From VRUE01 sp963788975 (GTDB lineage Bacteria; Actinomycetota; Thermoleophilia; Solirubrobacterales; 70-9): DNA of 64,000 bases. The translations under genes and the position numbers were made by a program. Below, in pieces: positions 31,784-41,137 of this stretch. Position 1 is the first letter of the stretch. Each line of letters begins with the position of its first letter. The notes below the pieces were generated by a model. That model made no database searches. It was not told the origin of the DNA and saw nothing but the letters and a program-made list of their open reading frames with translations. The DNA is taken from the NCBI GenBank assembly GCA_963788975.1, contig CAWBIJ010000001.1, positions 124,001 to 188,000 of the forward strand, in the 5' to 3' direction.

Positions 31784-34700
31784 TTAAGCAGTGGCTGCCG
31801 CGGGCTCCGACTCGGGAGGCAGCTTGCCGCCGCGCTCGGTCCCGGCGATCAGCTCGTCGGGAGCGGGCTCCTCCGGCACGAAGCCGGATTTCATCCCGAA
31901 GTAGACGGCCTGAGGGTGGTGCGCGACGATCGCCACCGTCGACTGCTCGGGCATCACCGCGTAGCCGCCTGAGAGAGTCATGCCGATCTGTTCGAGGTCC
32001 AGCAGGCGCCAGACCTTCTCATGCTCGGACTGGTCGGGGCAGGCGGGGTATCCCCAGGAGTAGCGGCGGCCCTGGTCCAGCCCGATCTTGAGCTGGCGGC
32101 GGGCCTCTGAGTGCAGCCACTCGGCCAGTCCCTCCGCCGCCTGCACCCCGAGCCCGTGCACGAAGAGCTGCTCGGCGAACTCACCTTCGCGCTCCAGCCG
32201 CTCGATCAGATTGGTCACCTCAGGGCCGACGGTCACCCCCTGCAACGCGACGACGTCGCGCTCGCCTGAGTCCAGTGGCCGGAAGAAGTCGCTGAGGCAA
32301 ATGCGGTCGTGCTTGGGCTGGCGGGGGAAGATCAGTCGCTCGAGCTCGCGCTCGCCGTTCTCGGGGTCGAAGACGACCAGCTCGTTGCCGTCGGCGGCGC
32401 AGGGAAAGTAGCCGAGCCGCGCCCGTGGGTGGAGGTAGTCCTGCTCTTGCCACATGCGCTCGAGGCGCGGTGCGAAGCCCTCCTCGCCATCGGCGCCGTC
32501 GATGAGGTTGCGCCAGGCCTCGCCCTTGACGCCGCGACCGCCCCAGTGCAGCTTGAAGAGGACGTGACGGTCGAGGTACGGGAAGACTTCGCCGAGATCG
32601 ATCTCGACCTCGCGCACTCCCCAGAAGGGTGGAGAAGGGATCGGCACGTCGGTGCGGGTCTTGGAGCGCACGCTGTCGTCGGTGACCGGAGGGCCGTCGT
32701 CGGCCTCGACCGGTTTCTCGCGCAGCTGCCTGGCCTCGCCCTGGATGCGCTCAACCAGCGCCTCGCGCGCCTCAGCGTCGACCAGCGCGTCCATCGTGTC
32801 GAGCCCCTGGAAGGCGTCCTTGCAGTAGAAGACGCCGGGCTCGTAGACCTCGTCGGACTCCTTGCCCCTGGGGTAGAGCGTGCGGCGGCCGAAGTCGCGG
32901 TTGATCGCCGCGCCGCCAATCAGCACCGGGAACTCGAGCCCGCGCTGATGCAGCTCCTGGATGCAGATCGGCATCTGCTTGGAGGTGGAGACGAGCAGCG
33001 CCGAGAGGCCGATCGCGTCCGCCTCGTTCTCCACCGCCGCCTCGATGATCGTGTCGACCGGGACCTGCTTGCCGAGGTCGATCACCGTGTAGCCGTTGTT
33101 GGTGAGGATCGTGTTGACGAGCGACTTGCCGATGTCGTGGACGTCGCCGAACACGGTCGCGATCACGACCTTGCCCTTGGTGTGGCCCTCGATCCGATCC
33201 AGGTAGTTCTCGAGCTGAGCCACGGCGCGCTTCATCACTTCCGCCGACTGCAGTACGAAGGGCAGGATCAGTTCTCCGGCGCCGAACTTGTCGCCGACCT
33301 CCTTCATTGCCGGCAGCAGCACCTCGTTGAGGGTCGGGACGGCGCCGATCTTCTCCACCGAGCGGTCGATCCAGTCCTCAACTCCGTCCTTCTTGCGGCG
33401 CAGGACGTGCCAGTGGAGGGCTTCCTCGGGCTCCATGCCCTCGGTCGGGTCGCCCGCCTCCTCGGCCTCCTCCTCACCCTTCGACTCGAAGTGGGCGATG
33501 AAGCGCTCGAGCGCATCCTCGCGCCGGTTGAAGACGAGACCATCGGTCAGCTCCCGCTCCTCGGTGGAGATCTCCGAGTAGGGGGTGATGTGATTGGGGT
33601 TGACCATCGCCAGGTCGAGACCCGCCTCGACGCAGTGGTGGAGGAAGACCGAGTTGAGGACGGCGCGGGCGGGGGGCGAGACGCCGAAGGAGACGTTGGA
33701 GACGCCGAGCGAGGTCTTGACCCCGGGGATCTCGGCCTTGATCCGGCGGATCCCCTCGATCGTCTCGACCGCCGAGGGCTTCCACTCCTCATCGCCAGTG
33801 GTCAGGGTGAAGGTGAGCGCGTCGAAGATCAGCGCCTCCGGGTCGAGGCCATGCTCCTCGCAGGCGAGGTCGCGAATGCGTTTAGCGATCTCGACCTTGC
33901 GCTCCGCCGTCTTCGCCATCCCGACCTCGTCGATGGTGAGCGCGATCAGCGCCGCGCCGTGTGCCCTGGCCAGCGGTACCACGACGTCGGCCTTGTCGCG
34001 GCCCGCCTCGAGGTTGATCGAGTTGACGATCGCCCGGCCGGGTATCTGCTCCAGCGCGGCCTGGATCACCTCCGGCTCGGTCGAATCGACCTGGATCGGC
34101 GTCGGCTGCGTCAGCGAGACCCGCTTCGCCACCGTCGCCATCTGCTCGTCCTCGTCCTGGCGCTCGGTCAGCGCCACGCATAGGTCGAGCACATGGGCGC
34201 CTCCTTCGACCTGGTCTTCGGCGACCTGTACCAGGCCGTCGTAGTCGTCGGCGAGCAGCAGTTCCTTGGCCTTGCGCGAACCCTGCGAGTTGACCCGCTC
34301 GCCGACCAGCGTCGGGCGCGGTTCCTGCACGAGCGGGGTGGAGGTCATCATCGAGGAGACCTCGATCGGGCGGGGGGCGGGGCGCTCTCCCGGAACGCGC
34401 CCGGCGACGCGCTCGCCGATCGCGGCGATGTGGGCCGGGGTCGTTCCGCAGCAGCCGCCGACGATGCCGACGCCGTAGCGCTCGACGAACTCGCCCAGGG
34501 TCGCGGCCAGCGGCTCCGGCTCTTCGGGGAAGATCGTCTCGCCGTCAGGCCCCTGCAGGGGCAGGCCGGCGTTGGGAATGCAATGGACCGGCAGTGGGCT
34601 GGTCTCGCCCAGGTAACGGATCGCGTCGCGCATGTCCTCGGGCCCGGTCGAGCAGTTGAGGCCGATCACGTCGACCTCGAGTGCGCTCAGCGTCGTCAGC

Positions 34701-35326
34701 ACCGCCTGGATATCGGTGCCGAGCAGCATCTTTCCGCCCTGCGGCAGCAGCGAGACGCTGGTCTGGATCGGCAGCGTTCTGCCAGTTTCCTTGAAGGCTT
34801 CGCGGGCACCGAATATCGCCGCCTTGACCTCGAGGATGTCCTGTGCCGTCTCGATGATGATCAGGTCGGCGCCCCCTTCGACCAGCCCCTGGGCCTGCTC
34901 GGCGAAGACCTCGACCAGCCTGGGGAAGGAGATGTCGCCCAGGGTTGGGTCGGTGGAAGCGGGAAGGAAGCCGGTCGGTCCGATCGAGCCGGCGACGAAG
35001 CGTTCCTCGCCCGCCGCCTTGCGGGCGATCTGTGCCGCCTTCAGGTTGATCTCGTGGGTGTGCTCCCCGAGTCCCCACTCTTCGAGCTTGAGGCGCGAGC
35101 CCTGGAAGGTGTCGGTCTCGACTACCTCGGCGCCCGCCTCCAGCATCGAGGTATGGACGCCCTCGATCACGTCCGGACGGTTCAGCACCAGGGCCTCGTG
35201 GCACTTGCCCTCGAGCCCCCCGTAGTCCTCCTGGGTCAGCTCGAACTGCTCCAGGGTCGCGCCCATGCCGCCGTCGAAGACGACGACGCGCTCGCGGGTC
35301 GCTGCTATGAAGTCACGCTCGGCCAC
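31784..35326 (-). CDS. metH: Cobalamin-dependent methionine synthase
   Basis: A 1180-residue full-length MetH with all four modules. The homocysteine-binding barrel (about 10-310) has GLNCSTGPE and GGCCGTTPAHI supplying zinc Cys ligands. The methyltetrahydrofolate barrel covers about 335-600 (ERVNSQGS, VDSTEPEV). The B12 domain, about 640-880, has VFGDVHDIGKSLV with the cobalt-ligand His. The AdoMet reactivation domain, about 940-1150, has YSWGYPACPDQSEHEK. It methylates homocysteine to methionine. The start is GTG 35326, six bases after TACCTT, so leaderless translation is likely. No cobalamin riboswitch is visible in the 33-base gap to the next gene. Confidence 0.95.
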   Translation of the reverse strand: MAERDFIAATRERVVVFDGGMGATLEQFELTQEDYGGLEGKCHEALVLNRPDVIEGVHTSMLEAGAEVVETDTFQGSRLKLEEWGLGEHTHEINLKAAQIARKAAGEERFVAGSIGPTGFLPASTDPTLGDISFPRLVEVFAEQAQGLVEGGADLIIIETAQDILEVKAAIFGAREAFKETGRTLPIQTSVSLLPQGGKMLLGTDIQAVLTTLSALEVDVIGLNCSTGPEDMRDAIRYLGETSPLPVHCIPNAGLPLQGPDGETIFPEEPEPLAATLGEFVERYGVGIVGGCCGTTPAHIAAIGERVAGRVPGERPAPRPIEVSSMMTSTPLVQEPRPTLVGERVNSQGSRKAKELLLADDYDGLVQVAEDQVEGGAHVLDLCVALTERQDEDEQMATVAKRVSLTQPTPIQVDSTEPEVIQAALEQIPGRAIVNSINLEAGRDKADVVVPLARAHGAALIALTIDEVGMAKTAERKVEIAKRIRDLACEEHGLDPEALIFDALTFTLTTGDEEWKPSAVETIEGIRRIKAEIPGVKTSLGVSNVSFGVSPPARAVLNSVFLHHCVEAGLDLAMVNPNHITPYSEISTEERELTDGLVFNRREDALERFIAHFESKGEEEAEEAGDPTEGMEPEEALHWHVLRRKKDGVEDWIDRSVEKIGAVPTLNEVLLPAMKEVGDKFGAGELILPFVLQSAEVMKRAVAQLENYLDRIEGHTKGKVVIATVFGDVHDIGKSLVNTILTNNGYTVIDLGKQVPVDTIIEAAVENEADAIGLSALLVSTSKQMPICIQELHQRGLEFPVLIGGAAINRDFGRRTLYPRGKESDEVYEPGVFYCKDAFQGLDTMDALVDAEAREALVERIQGEARQLREKPVEADDGPPVTDDSVRSKTRTDVPIPSPPFWGVREVEIDLGEVFPYLDRHVLFKLHWGGRGVKGEAWRNLIDGADGEEGFAPRLERMWQEQDYLHPRARLGYFPCAADGNELVVFDPENGERELERLIFPRQPKHDRICLSDFFRPLDSGERDVVALQGVTVGPEVTNLIERLEREGEFAEQLFVHGLGVQAAEGLAEWLHSEARRQLKIGLDQGRRYSWGYPACPDQSEHEKVWRLLDLEQIGMTLSGGYAVMPEQSTVAIVAHHPQAVYFGMKSGFVPEEPAPDELIAGTERGGKLPPESEPAAATA

Positions 35327-35359
35327 TGCCTAAAGGTACCGAGCGGATGTCCGGCTCAG

Positions 35360-36925
35360 TTAGCGACGCAGGCCGAGGCGGCGCTTCAGGTCGCGAGCGT
35401 TGAAGGCCTGCGCCACCCGGGCTACCAATCCGCGGCGGGCCTTGGTGTACGGGTACCAGGTCGGCTCCCGCTTACCGCCGAAGCGGGTGATCACGACCGA
35501 CTCGGTGCGGCAGTACTTCTTGATCCCGGGCTCGCCGTGGCGATAGCCGATGCCCGACTCCTTCCAGCCGCCCATCGGCACGTCCATCGCGAGGTAGTTG
35601 ACGAGCACGTCGTTGACGTTGACGGCGCCGCACTCAACCCTGCGGGCGACGGTCTCGGCACGCTCCTTCTCGCCGAAGACGGAGCCAGAGAGGCCATAGC
35701 GACTGTCGTTAGCCAGCTGTAGGGCATGCTCGGAATCGCGAACCTTCATCACCCCGACCACCGGGCCGAAGGTCTCGTCGCGCATCACCTTCATCGAGTG
35801 GTCGACGTCGACGAGCACGGTCGGCTCGAAATAGTCGCCGGGCCCGGCGACCCGCTTGCCGCCGGTCAGCGCCCGCGCTCCGGAGGCCAGGGCGTCCTCG
35901 ACGTGATCCTCGACGATCGCGGTCTGGTTGGGCGAGGTCATCGCGCCGACCTCGGTGCCGTGACCCTTGCTGTCGGCTCCCTGGCGCAGCTTGCCGACCT
36001 CGGTCGTCAGCTTGGCGACGAACTCGTCGTAGGCGGGCTCCTCGACGTAGATCCGCTCGACCGACATGCAGATTTGGCCCGAGTTCATCATCCCGCCCCA
36101 GGCCGCGGCGTTGGCGGCGCGGTCGATGTCGGCATCGGCGAGGACGATCATCGGGTCCTTGCCGCCTAGCTCGAGGCTGACCGGGGTCAGCGTCTCGGCA
36201 GCGTGCGCCATCACCTTGCGACCTGTCCTGTCGGAGCCGGTGAACTGGACGAAGTCGACAGCGTCGACGAGGGCGCCGCCGGTCTCGCCTACCCCGTGCA
36301 CGCACTCGAGCACGTCGGGGCCGCCGATCTCCTCCTGCCAGGCCTTGACTATCTCGGCGAGGCCGAGCGGCGTGAACTCGGAAGGCTTGATCACCACTGC
36401 GGCACCCGCCTGCATCGCCGGGATCGCGTCGCCTAGGGCCAGGATCAGGGGGAAGTTCCAGGGGCTGATGATGCCGACGACAGGGTGTGGCCGGTACTGG
36501 ACCCGGAGCTTCTTTGCGGCGAGTAGCGGAGTATGGGGGCGGACGCTCTCCTCGCCGATGAACTTGGCGGCCTTGGTGCCGTAGAAATTGATCAGGTCTG
36601 CGAGATAAGCGGGCTCGTTGGAGGCGTCGGGACGAACCTTGCCGGTCTCCGCGAGCATCGTCTCGAGCACTCGCTCCTGGTTGTCGAGCAGCCAGTCACG
36701 CAGCTGACCCAGCCAGCGGTAGCGACCCTCGATCCCCAGTGCCTCCCAGGCAGGCTGGTTGGCGCGCACCCGCGCGACGGTCTCCGCGACGGCTTGAGGC
36801 GAGGCGATCGGCACCTTGGCTACCAGGTCGCCCGTCGCCGGATTGTGCACCTCGATCTGGTCGGGCCCGGCGCCGTTCGTCCTAGTGCTCGTCTCACTGC
36901 CTTTCTCGACCGTGCCGCTCTCCAC
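35360..36925 (-). CDS. Aldehyde dehydrogenase (succinate-semialdehyde type)
   Basis: A 521-residue NAD(P)-dependent aldehyde dehydrogenase. The N-terminal ~25 residues are a linker, then VHNPATGDLVAKVP begins the fold. PWNFPL and KPSEFTPLG bind cofactor, LELGGKDPMIVL holds the general-base Glu, and NSGQICMSVERI the nucleophile Cys. The GSD-like C-terminal extension (GGKREPTWYPYTKARRG) is typical of the actinobacterial succinate-semialdehyde group. It starts at GTG 36925 after GGGAG. A TetR-like palindrome covers the predicted transcription start, so it is probably repressed until its inducer is present. Confidence 0.9.
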   Translation of the reverse strand: MESGTVEKGSETSTRTNGAGPDQIEVHNPATGDLVAKVPIASPQAVAETVARVRANQPAWEALGIEGRYRWLGQLRDWLLDNQERVLETMLAETGKVRPDASNEPAYLADLINFYGTKAAKFIGEESVRPHTPLLAAKKLRVQYRPHPVVGIISPWNFPLILALGDAIPAMQAGAAVVIKPSEFTPLGLAEIVKAWQEEIGGPDVLECVHGVGETGGALVDAVDFVQFTGSDRTGRKVMAHAAETLTPVSLELGGKDPMIVLADADIDRAANAAAWGGMMNSGQICMSVERIYVEEPAYDEFVAKLTTEVGKLRQGADSKGHGTEVGAMTSPNQTAIVEDHVEDALASGARALTGGKRVAGPGDYFEPTVLVDVDHSMKVMRDETFGPVVGVMKVRDSEHALQLANDSRYGLSGSVFGEKERAETVARRVECGAVNVNDVLVNYLAMDVPMGGWKESGIGYRHGEPGIKKYCRTESVVITRFGGKREPTWYPYTKARRGLVARVAQAFNARDLKRRLGLRR

Positions 36926-36947
36926 TGGACGCTCCCTTCCTCGACCC

Positions 36948-36970
36948 TTGGCTGGTCAGCCAACCTTACC
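36948..36970 (-). promoter_or_regulatory. TetR-like operator and -10 box of the aldehyde dehydrogenase
   Basis: The perfect inverted repeat TTGGCTG-GT-CAGCCAA (36948-36963) follows a minus-strand TAAGGT (36970-36965). It resembles the palindrome at 20011-20026 (shared TTGRCTGGTCA core), suggesting the same or a related TetR regulator. Confidence 0.55.
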
Positions 36971-36971
36971 T

Positions 36972-38291
36972 CTAGATCTCGGAGATCGCCGCCAGTGCCT
37001 CCGCCACCTGCGGATCGAACTGTGTGCCGGAACAGGCTCGGAGCTCCGCCAGTGCCGCTTCGGGCGGCATCGCCTTGCGGTAGGAGCGGGTCGTGGTCAT
37101 CGCGCTGAAGGCGTCGCAGCAGGTGACGATGCGGGCCTCGATCGGGATCTCCTCGCGGGCAAGTCCGTCCGGGTAGCCACTGCCGTCGTAGTGCTCGTGG
37201 GAGGAGCGCACTATGCGCCCGACGTCGGCGAGGACCCCGCCGACCCGTTTCAGCATGGCCTCGCCCTCGATCGTGTGCCGGTGCATGATCTTCCACTCAT
37301 CCTGATCGAGGGGGCCCGCTTTGTTGACGATCTCCTTGGGCACTGCGATCTTGCCGACGTCGTGCAGGAGCGCGGCGAACTCGACGTTGCGGCGCTGCCG
37401 GGAGTTGAGACCAAGCCGTTCGGCAACGGCCAGTGAGAGCTCGACCACGCCGCGGCTGTGGCTGCCGGTGTAGGCGTCGTCGGCCTCGACCACGTCGCCG
37501 AGCAACATCGCCGTCCCCTGGTAGGCGTCGCTCAGCTCTACCGCCTGTTCGATCCTCGCCTCCCGCTCCCGGGAGAGAACCGCGAGGATCGAGGCCAGGG
37601 GAACGACGAGCAGGCAGATCGCCGGACCGAGTTCGATCGCGGCGAAGGCGGCGAGCAGGCCGATCGGCGCTAGGGCGGCATCGAGGGTGTAGACCGGTGC
37701 GATCAGGCGCAGCTCGGAGCGTGGCGAGCTGCCCTCGATCAGTCGCATGCGAACTGCGGTCACGACGAAGTCGAAGGCGAACTGGGCGAATAGCGCCACC
37801 ACGTAGACCGGCCACTCATCCCAAGAGAAGACCTGGGCGCCGGCGACGATCAGCACCAGCGCCGGACCGACCGCGTGCCAGCAGTCGCCGAAGACATGGA
37901 AGGCGCGGTAGAAGCTGGTCCGGCCGCTCGCGTAGTCGACCACCCTGCCCAGCGCCCAGCTGATGCTGACGATCAGCGGCACCGCCGGCGTCGGCAGCAG
38001 GAACAGCATCGGCACCAGCACCAACTGAGTGGGGACCGTGTACCCGTCTGCGACGTCGAACTGGGCCTGGCAGGCCAGCACATAGGCGCCGACGAGGATC
38101 GCCAGCGTCGGGATGTCGAGGGCGCGCGGGGAGGGGATTAGGAAGGCCATCGCCAGCGCGGTGGCCAAGAAGGCCGTCGCGGTGCTGATCTCAACAGCGC
38201 GCTCCCGCCCCCTTGCGGGCAGCACCGTTCGCTCTCGTCCCCGGGCGAAGAGCCGCTCTGCGTCAAGTGTCTCGGTGATCGAAACGAACAT
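36972..38291 (-). CDS. Membrane HD-GYP domain protein, probable c-di-GMP phosphodiesterase
   Basis: A 439-residue protein. Seven or so hydrophobic segments occupy residues 35-235, then an HD-GYP domain runs to the end. Metal and signature residues are present: AALLHDVGKIAVPKEI (HD), HTIEGEAML, SSHEHYDGSGYPDGLAREEIP (the GYP motif) and CDAFSAMTTTRSYR. It should hydrolyse cyclic di-GMP under control of the membrane sensor part. It is divergent from a c-di-GMP-I riboswitch gene 290 bases away, which strongly supports the assignment. ATG 38291 lies about 12 bases after TATAGC. Confidence 0.9.
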   Translation of the reverse strand: MFVSITETLDAERLFARGRERTVLPARGRERAVEISTATAFLATALAMAFLIPSPRALDIPTLAILVGAYVLACQAQFDVADGYTVPTQLVLVPMLFLLPTPAVPLIVSISWALGRVVDYASGRTSFYRAFHVFGDCWHAVGPALVLIVAGAQVFSWDEWPVYVVALFAQFAFDFVVTAVRMRLIEGSSPRSELRLIAPVYTLDAALAPIGLLAAFAAIELGPAICLLVVPLASILAVLSREREARIEQAVELSDAYQGTAMLLGDVVEADDAYTGSHSRGVVELSLAVAERLGLNSRQRRNVEFAALLHDVGKIAVPKEIVNKAGPLDQDEWKIMHRHTIEGEAMLKRVGGVLADVGRIVRSSHEHYDGSGYPDGLAREEIPIEARIVTCCDAFSAMTTTRSYRKAMPPEAALAELRACSGTQFDPQVAEALAAISEI

Positions 38292-38297
38292 GCGTCA

Positions 38298-38325
38298 GCA
38301 CCGCTATATCGGCACCAAGCGGTGC
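38298..38325. promoter_or_regulatory. Inverted repeat over the HD-GYP promoter
   Basis: GCACCGC (38298-38304) and GCGGTGC (38319-38325) flank 14 bases that include the predicted -10 TATAGC of the minus-strand HD-GYP gene. A nested GGCACC/GGTGCC stem also forms at 38311-38326. Confidence 0.45.
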
Positions 38326-38442
38326 CTGGACGAGGCACGAATGCGAAAAATCACCATCGCTCGGCTAATGAGGAGTTGGTAGACGTTCGTTTGAACCTGC
38401 TTTACCTGCACTTTGCGGCAGTCGATCCTCCCCGCTCACATA

Positions 38443-38572
38443 AGTCAGCTGCACAAGGCAAACCCGCCGCGAGGCAGGGACGCAAAGTCAGAGGTCTCGT
38501 GTACAGCACGAGATGGCTCAACTGCCAGCTTGGTTTTCACGACCAGGCTTTTTGGTCTGCCGTGAAAGGAGG
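38443..38572 (+). ncRNA. Cyclic di-GMP-I (GEMM) riboswitch
   Basis: The class I aptamer core is visible: GGCAAAC (38457-38463), a stem capped by the GNRA loop GCGA (38469-38472), then GGGACGCAAAG (38477-38487), a hairpin TCTCGTG/CACGAGA (38495-38501/38507-38513) and the receptor-side ACTGCCAGCTTGGTT (38521-38535). Downstream, TTTCACG (38535-38541) can pair with CGTGAAA (38561-38567), directly against the ribosome site AAAGGAGG. That suggests translational control. It leads the secreted-protein gene at 38580 and lies opposite an HD-GYP gene. Confidence 0.88.
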
Positions 38573-38579
38573 TTTGCCG

Positions 38580-39182
38580 ATGAAGCTCACTCAAAACACG
38601 ATCCTGGCTGCGTTGTCGGTGGTGGTCGCGTTCGTCGCACTGGCTGGCACGGCGCAGGCAGCCTGTCCTTACTACGGCGCGGAGCAGGTGTTTCGGCCCT
38701 GGGGCGACAGCCACAACTATGTCCTCGCGCCTGATGGAGGATTCGAGGCGGGTGGCGCCGGCTGGTCGCTGCGTGGCGGCGCCCAAGTCGTCGCGGGCAA
38801 CGAGAGTCATTACGTGAACGATGCGGCCGACTCTCGTTCGCTTTCGCTCCCGGGGGGCAGCTCCGCGTCGAGCCCGCCAATTTGTATGTCCCTCGACACT
38901 CCGATAATCCGGATGTTCGCGCGCAACACGGGCGATCCATCCTCGCGTCTTCGGGTCGAGGCCAGCTACAAGTTGCTGGGTCTCGTCCGGACGAAGGCGG
39001 TGAGCACGGTGGTGGCGGGCCCGGCCTGGGCGCCGACCCAGCAGATGTCGACCGTCCTCACCCTGTCGACGATCGTCGGCACGTTGATCCCAAGCGCGAT
39101 CCAGGTCCAGGTCACTCCGCTCGACTCCAGGGGCAGATGGCAGGTCGACGACCTCTACGTTGACCCCTTCGCCCGCCGCTAG
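38580..39182 (+). CDS. Secreted protein under c-di-GMP riboswitch control
   Basis: A 200-residue exported protein; the signal peptide is MKLTQNTILAALSVVVAFVALAGTAQA with cleavage near residue 27. The mature part is beta-rich (GGFEAGGAGWSLRGGAQVV, SLSLPGGSSASSPPICMSLDTP, GRWQVDDLYVDPF), resembling a carbohydrate-binding or jelly-roll fold as seen in many Solirubrobacterales surface proteins. ATG 38580 follows AAAGGAGG at good spacing. The riboswitch in its leader predicts expression linked to the sessile/motile decision, so a matrix or adhesion role is reasonable inference. Confidence 0.85.
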   Translation: MKLTQNTILAALSVVVAFVALAGTAQAACPYYGAEQVFRPWGDSHNYVLAPDGGFEAGGAGWSLRGGAQVVAGNESHYVNDAADSRSLSLPGGSSASSPPICMSLDTPIIRMFARNTGDPSSRLRVEASYKLLGLVRTKAVSTVVAGPAWAPTQQMSTVLTLSTIVGTLIPSAIQVQVTPLDSRGRWQVDDLYVDPFARR

Positions 39183-40369
39183 CGAGGTACGAGTCGGTAG
39201 ACCGGTCCTTCGAGTGAGCTGACGTAGATCCGTCCCCGGGTGTCCACGCCGAACGAACTCGGCGTGGACACCCGCAGGCCGAGGCGGCGGTCGCCGCGCG
39301 CACGTCGCAGACGGGGGACGAGACTGCGCAGCTGGCCGGCGCAGAGGTCGGCGTAGACATAGCGCCCACGCAGCGAGGGCAGTCGTGGATCGCCGACGAC
39401 GTAGCCGCCGATGATCGTGCAGCTGCCGCCGTCGCGGCTGCGGCCGTAGACGAAGATCGGCTTCACCGTGCCGCCTGGATCGGGCGTGCCGCTGTTGGCC
39501 CCTGCGTAAGGAGCGTTTCCCTCGAAGGCGTCCCAGCCGAAGTTGGCGCCGTTGGCCGCGGCGACAGTTGTGTAGTCGATCTCCTCGAAGCGGTCCTGGC
39601 CGACGTCGGCGATGGCGATCCGCGGCTGACGCGGCGCTGTCACCAGGTCGAAGGAGAAGCGAAATGGGTTTCGCAGGCCATAGCTGTAGATCTCACCGCG
39701 CCCTCCGGCAGAGCCGGCGAAGGGGTTGCTGGCCGGGATGGAGTAGGACCGCCCTCCACTGGGCCGCGGATCGATCCGCAGCAGCTTGCCCAGCAGACTC
39801 GTCCTATCCTGGGCGTTGTTGGGTGGATCACCACCGGAGCCGCCGTCTCCGGTGGCGAGGTAGAGGAGGTCGCCGAGGAACTGCAGCTGCCCGCCGTTGT
39901 GGTTCGAGTTGGCGCGGTGGGGGATCTGGATCACAGCCCGGCGTGAGCCCCTTGCCGCCCGGGTGGGGCTGCGGCGGCGGAACTCGTCAACGCGGATGTC
40001 GCCCTCGGCGTCCGTGTAATAGACGTAGAAACGGCGGCTGCGAGGGTAGTCGGGCGGGAAGGCGATCGAGAGCAGACCGCGCTCGCCGCCGAAGCCGACC
40101 AGCCCGCGGATGTCGAGGAAGGCGCCGGCCCGGCGGCCGTCGCGCATGACGATCACCCTTCCCTGCTGCTCGACGACGAAGAGCAGCTCCGGAAAGCCCG
40201 CGGCGCCGGTTACGTAGACGGGTTCGTTGAAGCTGCCGATCCGCTTCAGAGCAACGCCTCCGCGTCGCTCTGCCCTGTCCTCCGCGGTCGGCGGCGGAGA
40301 GCTAGCCGAGCCGCAGGATGGCAGCGTCGCCAGCGCCATCACCGCGAGTAGCGAGGCCCGGAAACGCAT
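39179..40369 (-). CDS. PQQ-dependent sugar dehydrogenase-like lipoprotein
   Basis: A 396-residue protein with lipobox ALATLPSCGSA (Cys19) and a six-bladed GSDH/sorbosone dehydrogenase propeller. Family blocks are GLVGFGGERGLLSIAFPPDY, YVYYTDAEG, NHNGGQLQFL, LATGDGGSGGDPPN, YSYGLRNPFRFSFD, DVGQDRFEEID and GGYVVGD. Aldose dehydrogenases of this type oxidise sugars with pyrroloquinoline quinone at the outer face of the membrane. No pqq genes are in this window. It converges on the riboswitch-controlled gene with a four-base overlap. Confidence 0.88.
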   Translation of the reverse strand: MRFRASLLAVMALATLPSCGSASSPPPTAEDRAERRGGVALKRIGSFNEPVYVTGAAGFPELLFVVEQQGRVIVMRDGRRAGAFLDIRGLVGFGGERGLLSIAFPPDYPRSRRFYVYYTDAEGDIRVDEFRRRSPTRAARGSRRAVIQIPHRANSNHNGGQLQFLGDLLYLATGDGGSGGDPPNNAQDRTSLLGKLLRIDPRPSGGRSYSIPASNPFAGSAGGRGEIYSYGLRNPFRFSFDLVTAPRQPRIAIADVGQDRFEEIDYTTVAAANGANFGWDAFEGNAPYAGANSGTPDPGGTVKPIFVYGRSRDGGSCTIIGGYVVGDPRLPSLRGRYVYADLCAGQLRSLVPRLRRARGDRRLGLRVSTPSSFGVDTRGRIYVSSLEGPVYRLVPR

Positions 40370-40399
40370 CAGCCCGGACCTACCCGCCGGGCGAGCGGG

Positions 40400-41074
40400 T
40401 CATTCCTGTTTCGGGTCCTCGATCTCAACGACCTGGCCGTCATCGGTGACTTTGACCTCCTGGGGGACGCTGGAGATCTCCACCGCGAAGGATCCGCCCG
40501 GTCGTGTGCCGCCGTCGGTCACGGCTTTGGTCTCGCCTCCGAGGCCGGCGTCGACCGAGTAGAGCAGCGGGAACCGGCCCTCCTTGACCGCGCTCAGCTT
40601 CCAGACCGCCTCAACGGTCTCGTCCGGCTCGAGGCGCCCGAAATTGAAGGTCTTCTGATTGGCGCTCTGGGCGCCTCCGGGCTCGGCGGAACCGGCCAGC
40701 CTCGGATATGTCGCCGCGAGCACCCAGACCGGGCGATCTGGCTGGGCCAAGCCCGGCTGTGGATCGTGGATCGTGAAGGGGAGGGAGGAGGTGTGGCCTG
40801 CACGACCGCCGACCGAAATCGTCATCGTCAGCGCCGGCACCGCTCGCTCGCCGGTGTTGCGCACGCCGAGTCTCAGCAGAACCGTTTCCCCGAGCCGCTG
40901 CTCGGTTGGGAACTCCGCCGCGACCACCTTCACCGGAAACTCGCCGGAGGCTTTGTCGCCGCCGGATGACGAATCGCCGCCGCATGCCGCCAGCGAGGCC
41001 GTCAGAGCAACCACTGCAACCCCGACACTGAGAGCTCGGAGGCGGAAAAGCGATGCTGTCCGGTTCCCCCCCAA
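40400..41074 (-). CDS. Lipoprotein with DUF11/CARDB-like domain, unknown function
   Basis: A 224-residue predicted lipoprotein: Arg-rich start, hydrophobic h-region, lipobox ALTASLAACGGD (Cys31). The mature part resembles a single immunoglobulin-like fold: LGETVLLRLGVRNTGERAVPALTMTI is typical of CARDB/DUF11 domains. A loop LEPDETVEAVWKLSAVKEGRFPLLYSV follows. It lies 30 bases upstream of the sugar dehydrogenase gene, same strand, and may be co-transcribed with it. I do not recognise a specific role. Confidence 0.75.
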   Translation of the reverse strand: MGGNRTASLFRLRALSVGVAVVALTASLAACGGDSSSGGDKASGEFPVKVVAAEFPTEQRLGETVLLRLGVRNTGERAVPALTMTISVGGRAGHTSSLPFTIHDPQPGLAQPDRPVWVLAATYPRLAGSAEPGGAQSANQKTFNFGRLEPDETVEAVWKLSAVKEGRFPLLYSVDAGLGGETKAVTDGGTRPGGSFAVEISSVPQEVKVTDDGQVVEIEDPKQE

Positions 41075-41137
41075 GGCGGTCCGAACATACCACGGGCGCC
41101 GATCGCTCGATCCGCCTCGGACGCTTCCGGCGCAGGT

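Noticed and set aside
32309..34183. A 624-codon plus-strand frame
   Set aside because: It is antisense to metH, whose four modules are intact.
35327..35360. Cobalamin or SAM riboswitch upstream of metH
   Set aside because: Only 33 bases separate the genes, and a -10 box lies six bases before the start codon, leaving no room for a leader aptamer.
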